Both the position numbers and the translations under genes were made by a program. Positions 33,155 through 37,647 of a stretch of DNA of 37,647 bases are shown piece by piece (within the stretch, counting starts at the first letter, position 1; the number at the start of each line of letters is the position of its first letter). This stretch comes from an uncultured Succinivibrio sp. (GTDB lineage: Bacteria > Pseudomonadota > Gammaproteobacteria > Enterobacterales > Succinivibrionaceae). Location of the stretch: assembly GCA_900770725.1 (NCBI GenBank), contig CAAGLL010000073.1, positions 1 through 37,647 of the forward strand, in the 5' to 3' direction. The notes beneath the pieces were generated by a model. The model had not been told where the DNA came from and made no database searches. It saw nothing but the letters and a program-made list of their open reading frames with translations.

Positions 33155-33694
33155 GTGTTTCTTTTCCGTTTGGTGCAGTCGTTCACCTCGAGCAGGCTCT
33201 CATGGGGCCTGCTCATCATCTTCTCGCTCATGATCGAAGGGTGCGCCCTGTACTTCCAGTACGGGCTCAAGCTCGATCCCTGCGTGAACTGCGTCTACGA
33301 GCGCGCCTGCATCGCGCTGTTCTTCCTATCCGGCCTCATCGGCTTCCTCCTGCCCCAGTTCAAGTTCTTCAGGATCATCGCTTCCCTGGTGTTCCTCGGC
33401 GCCTCCGGCATCGGACTTAAGATCTCCATCGGGCACTACATCGAGACCATCTCGACGGGCTTTGGATCGTCCTGCGCGCTCAAGGCCAACTTCCCGCTGA
33501 TCCCGCTTGACGAGATCCTGCCCTGGCTCTTCAAGTCCGTGGGCCAGTGCGGACCGCTCAACTGGTCGCTGATGGGGCTTTCGATGCCCCAGTGGCTCAT
33601 CATCATCTTCGCGTGCGGCGTCCTGGTGTCGCTCGTGTTCCTGCTCAGCCAGTTCGTGAGCACCCGCCAGAGCTTCGACCGCCTCTACCGCTGA
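33155..33694 (+). CDS. dsbB: Disulfide bond formation protein DsbB
   Basis: A 179-residue, four-helix inner-membrane quinone reductase that reoxidises DsbA. The two essential periplasmic cysteine pairs are present: C43/C46 in DPCVNCVYER and C107/C132 (SSCALK, GQCGPL). QARxxC-like FQYGLKLDPC precedes the first pair. I place the start at GTG 33155, 4 bases after GGGAGG; the preceding TTG at 33152 is too close. Its substrates may include the cysteine-rich Sel1 proteins of this window (inference). A terminator follows. Confidence 0.93.
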   Translation: MFLFRLVQSFTSSRLSWGLLIIFSLMIEGCALYFQYGLKLDPCVNCVYERACIALFFLSGLIGFLLPQFKFFRIIASLVFLGASGIGLKISIGHYIETISTGFGSSCALKANFPLIPLDEILPWLFKSVGQCGPLNWSLMGLSMPQWLIIIFACGVLVSLVFLLSQFVSTRQSFDRLYR

Positions 33695-33716
33695 CAGAGG
33701 CTCCATCTTCACCACA

Positions 33717-33750
33717 CAGCCCAAGGATCGCATCCCTGGGCTGTTTTGTT
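33717..33750 (+). terminator. Intrinsic terminator after nhaB-dsbB
   Basis: A 12-bp stem with one mismatch (CAGCCCAAGGAT / ATCCCTGGGCTG), followed by TTTTGTTT, 23 bases after the dsbB stop. Confidence 0.85.
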
Positions 33751-34254
33751 TCGCCCATACCAAGAGGCAGCGATCGCCCTGCTCGGCTCTGCTGCGCCCA
33801 GCAGCCTTAGAAGGCATGGCTGTCTTAGGGGGTGACTTAGGGGGGTGACATGCTTCGGCTGGCGTGTGCTAAAAGCGCTCCTCCGGCGGAGTGTTATGCT
33901 TCATCCTTGCGGTCAGTAAGATAGCCCGAGGAGGCAGGCGGTGCGAGCGGTGGTCGTTTCAGATGAGCTCGCGAAGCTGCGCAGTATGCGCGCGTTCTAA
34001 TTTTGTACTGCGGCATGCAAGGACATCTATTTGAGCATCGTTCAGGCAAGAAGCCCAAGTTCTGGTTGTCAGCGATTTCGCGAGATCGAGGACGAAGGCT
34101 GATGCGGCAGACGTTGCCGCAGGCAGGCTTTAGGTCAAGGCCATCAGCGGGCAGGCACGGACCTTGCCGGATCTGAGTCGAATCTTCAAGAAACATGACC
34201 GCAAGCGCCGGAGAAGCGCTTGCGGTCATTGTCAAAGCTGTTGAAGAAGATGCG
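33751..34254. other. 500-bp region without a convincing gene
   Basis: No frame has a good start with a ribosome site. A 130-codon open minus frame (33894-34286) has unusual composition and I reject it. The region holds a tandem pair CTTAGGGGGTGA / CTTAGGGGGGTGA (33824-33848) and a perfect 14-bp hairpin at 34195-34229. Composition changes from GC-rich to mixed here, marking the edge of the toxin-array region. Confidence 0.45.
34195..34229 (-). terminator. Strong hairpin, possible terminator
   Basis: Arms ATGACCGCAAGCGC / GCGCTTGCGGTCAT with a 7-base loop. On the minus strand GTTTCTTG follows. It lies 26 bases after the stop of the putative small ORF at 34255-34419. Confidence 0.5.
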
Positions 34255-34419
34255 TCAGAAGTTCTCGGACCGATGCACTTGTTCACGGGGTACTCCCCCG
34301 ATCACGTCGTGCGAGGCCCATCTTGCCGATCGCGGCAGATGAACGTCGCGGAAGATCTGGACTGCCGAGCTTGAGCAGGCAAATGGCAGGATGCCGTAGA
34401 TCCCCAGGATCCCGAACAT
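34255..34419 (-). CDS. Putative 54-residue protein
   Basis: An ATG at 34419 is preceded by TTTTGGAGGCTACCA, a strong ribosome site at good spacing. The product starts with a hydrophobic stretch (MFGILGIYGILPFACSS) and ends with a polar half. A strong hairpin lies just downstream. Against it: it starts only 12 bases after the terminator that closes the toxin array, so it would need readthrough or its own promoter, and I recognise no family. Confidence 0.3.
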   Translation of the reverse strand: MFGILGIYGILPFACSSSAVQIFRDVHLPRSARWASHDVIGGVPREQVHRSENF

Positions 34420-34430
34420 TGGTAGCCTCC

Positions 34431-34460
34431 AAAAGAAAAGCCCCGCTGGATGGCGGGGCT
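34431..34460 (-). terminator. Intrinsic terminator closing the effector/immunity array
   Basis: Arms AGCCCCGC / GCGGGGCT, 8-bp stem with a 6-base loop; on the minus strand TTTTCTTTT follows. It lies 35 bases after the stop of the last membrane-protein gene and ends the whole minus-strand run. Confidence 0.88.
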
Positions 34461-34494
34461 GTCAGGTGAGATTTGCCTTATTATTCGTTATTTT

Positions 34495-34848
34495 TTAAGA
34501 CAATAAGACAGGCATCAAGAAATCAACGCAGTTCGTGAAGAAAAGGCAGAAAATTGCTGAGCCTATGAGGAAGTACCACTTCTTGAAAATGGCCCACATG
34601 ACGTAGAAACCCAGCATTCCGCCAAATATGACGAGCATGTATTTCAATGAAGAGCCAAAAGGATATGGAACCTGAAGATAATAAAGCCACCATCTGGTTA
34701 TTACAGCCCACACGATATGCGTGAAGCTGTATCCCTCATTGAAAATGAACCATCTGACGGTCAGGTCTGCAAGGAAAGTCACACTAGCAAACGAGATGGG
34801 AAAGAGGAGAACCTTACTTAGCCATGAAGAAATACCCGGGAAATTCAT
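34495..34848 (-). CDS. Small four-helix membrane protein, putative immunity protein (copy 3)
   Basis: A 117-residue protein with about four membrane helices. Its second half (YPFGSSLKYMLVIFGGMLGF ... GSAIFCLFFTNCVDF) matches the pattern of the other two small membrane proteins of the array (YPFAYFLEAMILTGLFLW ... FAPVFWFNNVIAAFF in copy 2). It overlaps the end of an orphan effector C-terminal piece by 35 bases in another frame, so its translation is probably coupled to it. By position behind an effector tail it is a likely immunity protein; that role is inferred, not proved. Composition is AT-rich compared with the rest of the window. Confidence 0.6.
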   Translation of the reverse strand: MNFPGISSWLSKVLLFPISFASVTFLADLTVRWFIFNEGYSFTHIVWAVITRWWLYYLQVPYPFGSSLKYMLVIFGGMLGFYVMWAIFKKWYFLIGSAIFCLFFTNCVDFLMPVLLS

Positions 34849-35054
34849 CGCACTGGTGGAGCTCGCTTAAAACTTCAAAATCTCTGCCTGTATTATAGGT
34901 CATCTGAAAATGCCTAAATGAGGCATTGTCCAACCATACGTAAGAATCATCGTCTTTTTGCTTGTAGATAGAAAAGCTAAGCCTTTCCTTGCTCCAGTAT
35001 CTAAGGCCAACTTCTTCCGCAATAATGCTGTCTTCAGCAAAGCATGCACTTCCC
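34814..35054 (-). pseudogene. Orphan effector C-terminal fragment (copy 3)
   Basis: Between the stop of membrane protein copy 2 and membrane protein copy 3 a minus frame, ending TAA at 34814, reads LRYWSKERLSFS, then VWLDNASFRHFQMTYNTGRD, FEVLSELHQCDEFPGYFF. It aligns with the last ~75 residues of the effector at the right edge (LGYWDKDSRKFS, PLDNAIIRQFRERYGKGGDF, WVLSKARECPEFKPYSF). It has no start codon of its own. It is the remnant of a third effector tail. It is diverged enough to be a different specificity. Confidence 0.7.
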
Positions 35055-35441
35055 CTATTGTTGGAGGAAAAAGCGGTAAAAGAATGCAGCTATGACGTTG
35101 TTAAACCAAAATACAGGAGCAAAGAACAACAGGAACGACCATCCGCCACCTCTCTTTACCCAGAGGAACAGGCCGGTCAAGATCATTGCCTCCAGAAAGT
35201 AGGCGAAAGGATAATCAAGTCTTTCATGCCACACGAAATAAATAGAGAAAGGAAAGGCAAAGCCTTTAAAGCTGGTAAGGTCGTAATAGTGACCTGCATA
35301 ACCGCTTTTTGACACGAGATAGAAGGAAAACCAGTAGGCGGCAAGTGCAAAAACAAGCCTACTTGGCCGTGTATGAAAAAGGAACAAATTCAGGTGCTTT
35401 AACTTGTCGAGAAAGCACCCAGAAATCTCCGCCTTTTCCAT
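35055..35441 (-). CDS. Small four-helix membrane protein, putative immunity protein (copy 2)
   Basis: A 128-residue protein with about four helices (RLVFALAAYWFSFYLVS, FAFPFSIYFVW, FAYFLEAMILTGLFLWVK, WSFLLFFAPVFWFNNVIA). It is clearly related to copy 1: RLVFALAAYWFSFYLV against RLAARAFFAFAIYFFSFLVV, and WVKRGGG against WVKSGRK. The ATG at 35441 has GGAGCAGAC in front and lies inside the effector fragment copy 2, overlapping it by 83 bases in another frame. The first ~22 residues are therefore the +1 reading of the effector end and may be dispensable. Likely immunity protein. Confidence 0.65.
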   Translation of the reverse strand: MEKAEISGCFLDKLKHLNLFLFHTRPSRLVFALAAYWFSFYLVSKSGYAGHYYDLTSFKGFAFPFSIYFVWHERLDYPFAYFLEAMILTGLFLWVKRGGGWSFLLFFAPVFWFNNVIAAFFYRFFLQQ

Positions 35442-35850
35442 GTCTGCTCCTGAACCGGCGAAACGCCATGTTGTTTAGTTCGCTGTAAAAGTCTGCATTT
35501 GCCAATACAGCAAAATCCAGTTTAGTACGGCTCCAGCATCCAAGATAGGCCTCGCCCACAAAATTGAACCTGTCGTCAATGTAGATGTGAATTTCATCAA
35601 GGAAAAACCGTGCGGCTGCCGTCCTGGTTGACCGTCACTCGCCCGACAGGCAGGGCTCTAAGCGTAAAACCCGCAAATGCTACTGTAACATCGTCAAAAT
35701 TAAAAAGATTTTCAATTTTTTTGTAACAGAAGTAGTGGCGCTCGTATTGGTAAGGCTCGACGGTTGAATAATCGAAGCTCCCGCCGTTTTCCCAAACTTC
35801 GGGAGAACATTTCTTTATGACGTTTGTAAATTCTCCATTGTAAATTCTCC
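35359..35850 (-). pseudogene. Orphan, frameshifted effector C-terminal domain (copy 2)
   Basis: Two abutting minus frames reconstruct about 160 residues homologous to the effector C-terminal domain. The first reads VWENGGSFDYSTVEPYQYER ... VTVNQDGSRTVF (effector: LWANGGTFDLTQV ... VKVNDDGSRTIQ). It then shifts at a run of five T (35607-35603) and continues HIYIDDRFNFVGEAYLG ... SRHGKGGDFWVLSRQ to a TAG at 35359. Removing one T restores one frame. The upstream end also carries a perfect 14-bp tandem duplication (35824-35851). There is no start codon or PAAR part, so it is a displaced and now broken toxin tip. Confidence 0.8.
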
Positions 35851-35858
35851 ATGATGGA

Positions 35859-35992
35859 AACGTGTTTTCTCACCTTTGAAACACACCCATTCTCACGATT
35901 GAAACATTGCGTTTTATGCGACGATGGCGCACTTCTGAAGCGGTGTTTTAATTGATGTGAACCGGCGTGTTTCAACCGTGAGAAAACACGTT
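35859..35992. repeat. 134-bp inverted-repeat element with three 17-bp motif copies
   Basis: Bases 35859-35873 (AACGTGTTTTCTCAC) are the exact reverse complement of 35978-35992, with the match continuing imperfectly for another ~13 bases (TTGAAACAC). The motif TTCTCACNNTTGAAACA occurs at 35867-35883 and 35890-35906 directly and at 35968-35984 inverted. The element lies exactly where the homology of effector fragment copy 2 begins. It may be a small mobile element or a recombination site. Confidence 0.7.
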
Positions 35993-36067
35993 ACAGTAAG
36001 TGCGAATTTACACGCCGCTATCTTCTTAAAAGCTGAATGCTCGCCATGTCAAAGTCAGGCAAACCGA

Positions 36068-36502
36068 TTAAAGAAACCTGGCCAGTGCCCAAAAATTGCT
36101 GAAAATCGAAACCAGGAAAACATATGGCAAAAGCCAGCATTTGCGGCCGGATTTCACCCATGCAACAAAACAGATCAGGGCAACGGCATATAAGAAGCAG
36201 AACAAAGGATCGTAGCTTTTAATGTTCAATAGCGATCCGTGCCCGTAACTGAAAATATTGGCCTTTATGCTAGTAAAAGGTCGAAGCAGCCAATCAGCAT
36301 TAGTAAAAAAGCGCAAAAATTCATCATGAAAACTTCTTGTTTGCGGAACAGGAAGAAGCCTGACTACCAAAAAGGAGAAAAAATAAATTGCAAAGGCAAA
36401 AAACGCCCTAGCGGCAAGCCTAACGGGCATCAAACGAATACGGCTTGAACTCTGGACATTCGCGCGCTTTTGAGAGCACCCAGAAGTCTCCACCTTTGCC
36501 AT
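36068..36502 (-). CDS. Small membrane protein, putative immunity protein (copy 1)
   Basis: A 144-residue protein (120 if translation begins at the inner ATG at 36430). Helices include LAARAFFAFAIYFFSFLVVR, PLFCFLYAVALICFVAW and WLLPYVFLVSIFSNFWALA. It overlaps the end of the effector gene by 83 bases (or 11 with the inner start) in another frame. The outer ATG has GGGAGAGGT ahead of it and is at the same place relative to the effector as the copy 2 start. Position after a PAAR effector and relation to two further copies behind effector tails make it the probable cognate immunity protein. Confidence 0.65.
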   Translation of the reverse strand: MAKVETSGCSQKRANVQSSSRIRLMPVRLAARAFFAFAIYFFSFLVVRLLPVPQTRSFHDEFLRFFTNADWLLRPFTSIKANIFSYGHGSLLNIKSYDPLFCFLYAVALICFVAWVKSGRKCWLLPYVFLVSIFSNFWALARFL

Positions 36503-37647
36503 ACCTCTCCCTGAATTGCCTTATGATTGCATTGTCAAGCGGAACGTATCCGGGAAGTGGCACCCTGGAAAACTTCCTGCTGTCCTTATCCCAGTAACCC
36601 AAAAAATCCAAAATGGCAACTTTGCTTGGCTCAAAATTGAAACGGTCGTCAACATAAACGTAAACTTTGTCTACTTGTATGGTTCTGGAGCCATCATCAT
36701 TGACTTTGACGCTACCAGATCCAAGCATTTTGATGTTGAAGGCTCCGAATACGATTTGCGGAGGGGTCAGTGTTATCTGACTGTCAACGGCAAAATAATT
36801 GAAGCTGTTTGTCTTGTATTTGCGCACGTCATTAACTTGCGTAAGGTCAAATGTTCCTCCATTGGCCCAAAGTGCCTTGTCGCTCTTCAATATGTCTACA
36901 AGGTATCCCTCGGCTTTTTTCTTGTTGTCTTCGTTCTTCAGGCTTACAAGAGCAGTATACGCGTCACTAACGTTTTTTGTTCTTAGAAGAAGATCCCAGT
37001 CGACGGCAATCTCGTAATAATCAACATGTTCTGGCGCTGAATTAATGTCATTTTTCAGATTGTTGTATGGGTCTGAGCCAAGCCATTTTTTTAAAAGCTC
37101 TGCCAGTTGATTCCATGCCCATTTGACATCCGGATCGTCCGCTTCTTTTGCTTCGTTCACAGCTATGTCTGGAAGGGCCAGAATAGTCTGCCCCATTTCT
37201 TTTGGATACGGCTTGTCGCGCTCAACATAGTGCAGAAGGCATGTCTTTACTGCGCTGAAACGGTTGTCAATGCCAACTGAATCGCCACCGCAGTCGCCTA
37301 CAGAAAATGAATCGACCCCGCTTATGATGGCATTGCCATGGTCTGTCTTGTCGCCGATGCGTGCCACATGCTTGCCATTGACAGTGAAATAAGGAGCTCC
37401 GGCAATCACAACATCCTGATGAGAACTGTGAGCCTCGCAGGAATGAGACTTGCACAAGCTTCCAGTAACGGCAACAGGCTTGCCGTCAATCTTGAAAAAA
37501 GGATCACCTGTCACAATCGGCACCGACGGGCAGCCGTCGTGCGCTTCAACCATGTCGCCAACCCATGCACTCCAACTTAAGCCTCGATCTCCACGATCTG
37601 GCTGCTCTTTAGGTTTCAAATGAAAATTTTCGAGGCCCGGAAAGCCC
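36420..37647 (-). CDS. PAAR-domain effector with DUF6402-like C-terminal domain (5' end outside window)
   Basis: The frame is open at the right edge, so the N-terminus is missing; at least 408 residues are present. Counting from a TTG at 37619, residues 22-110 form a PAAR/DUF4150-like sheath-tip domain (MVEAHDGCPSVPIVTGDPFF, VAGAPYF-like VIAGAPYFTVNGKHVARIGD, KTDHGNAIISG). After a helical linker, residues ~200-399 form a C-terminal domain with VNDDGSRTIQVDKVYVYVDD, LGYWDKDSRKF and RYGKGGDFWVLS, which resembles DUF6402. PAAR proteins cap the type VI secretion spike and carry toxins at the C-terminus; no catalytic residues are obvious. A membrane-protein gene overlaps its end, as expected of immunity. 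No T6SS structural genes are in the window. Confidence 0.75.
   Translation of the reverse strand, partial: GFPGLENFHLKPKEQPDRGDRGLSWSAWVGDMVEAHDGCPSVPIVTGDPFFKIDGKPVAVTGSLCKSHSCEAHSSHQDVVIAGAPYFTVNGKHVARIGDKTDHGNAIISGVDSFSVGDCGGDSVGIDNRFSAVKTCLLHYVERDKPYPKEMGQTILALPDIAVNEAKEADDPDVKWAWNQLAELLKKWLGSDPYNNLKNDINSAPEHVDYYEIAVDWDLLLRTKNVSDAYTALVSLKNEDNKKKAEGYLVDILKSDKALWANGGTFDLTQVNDVRKYKTNSFNYFAVDSQITLTPPQIVFGAFNIKMLGSGSVKVNDDGSRTIQVDKVYVYVDDRFNFEPSKVAILDFLGYWDKDSRKFSRVPLPGYVPLDNAIIRQFRERYGKGGDFWVLSKARECPEFKPYSFDAR

Noticed and set aside
33894..34286. 130-codon open frame on the minus strand
   Set aside because: No ribosome site, no recognisable domain, runs through a perfect hairpin and competes with the better-supported 54-codon frame.
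35867..35984. CRISPR-like repeats TTCTCACNNTTGAAACA
   Set aside because: Only three copies, one inverted, uneven spacing and no cas genes; an inverted-repeat element explains them better.
1..37647. tRNA or rRNA genes
   Set aside because: I saw no T-arm GGTTCGA-type match with a plausible cloverleaf and no rRNA core sequence.

Overview
The window reads as a GC-rich gammaproteobacterial chromosome segment, perhaps of a succinate-producing anaerobe of the Succinivibrionaceae type. The main support is the nhaB-dsbB gene pair, an E. coli-like neighbourhood, plus C4-dicarboxylate/amino-acid exchangers and a YjjP/YjjB pair. The family-level placement is inference; no rRNA or tRNA gene is present to settle it.

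Layout. 1-1.9 kb: the tail of an unknown gene, then (minus strand) a DEDDh exonuclease, mscL and a small zinc-ribbon membrane protein, with a 9-bp tandem repeat between the last two. 2.5-6.0 kb: a nitroreductase divergent from a DAACS symporter and a MetE-C-like methyltransferase. 6.1-14.7 kb (minus): two transposase-fold genes bracketing a cluster of exported, cysteine-paired Sel1-repeat proteins plus a TIGR04076-type protein. The fourth Sel1 gene is interrupted by an in-frame TGA. 14.8-21.3 kb (minus): a tightly packed seven-gene run: AAE-family exchanger, membrane protein, family-6 uracil/hypoxanthine-DNA glycosylase, DUF3298-like lipid-free exported protein, and a NitT/TauT-type ABC importer.

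21.35-22.3 kb is a long divergent control region with a consensus CRP site, repeated TTGAC boxes, a 68-bp duplicated segment and a leader hairpin ahead of nhaB copy 1. From 23.9 to 31.1 kb lies accessory DNA between the two nhaB copies: a third transposase-fold gene whose triad appears lost, a small secreted protein with yjjP-yjjB, an orphan TraD/DUF4400 pair typical of integrative conjugative elements, and an unrecognised divergent gene. nhaB copy 2 and dsbB follow.

The right end (34.4-37.6 kb, minus) is AT-richer and forms a polymorphic-toxin array. A PAAR-domain effector, truncated by the window edge, is followed by a small membrane protein. Then come two successive orphan C-terminal pieces of the same effector domain, each followed by a divergent paralogue of that membrane protein, and a terminator closes the run. 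The second piece is frameshifted and starts next to a 134-bp inverted-repeat element carrying three copies of a 17-bp motif. I read it as a tandem effector-tail/immunity array built by successive replacement of the toxin tip; it is the most interesting structure in the window.
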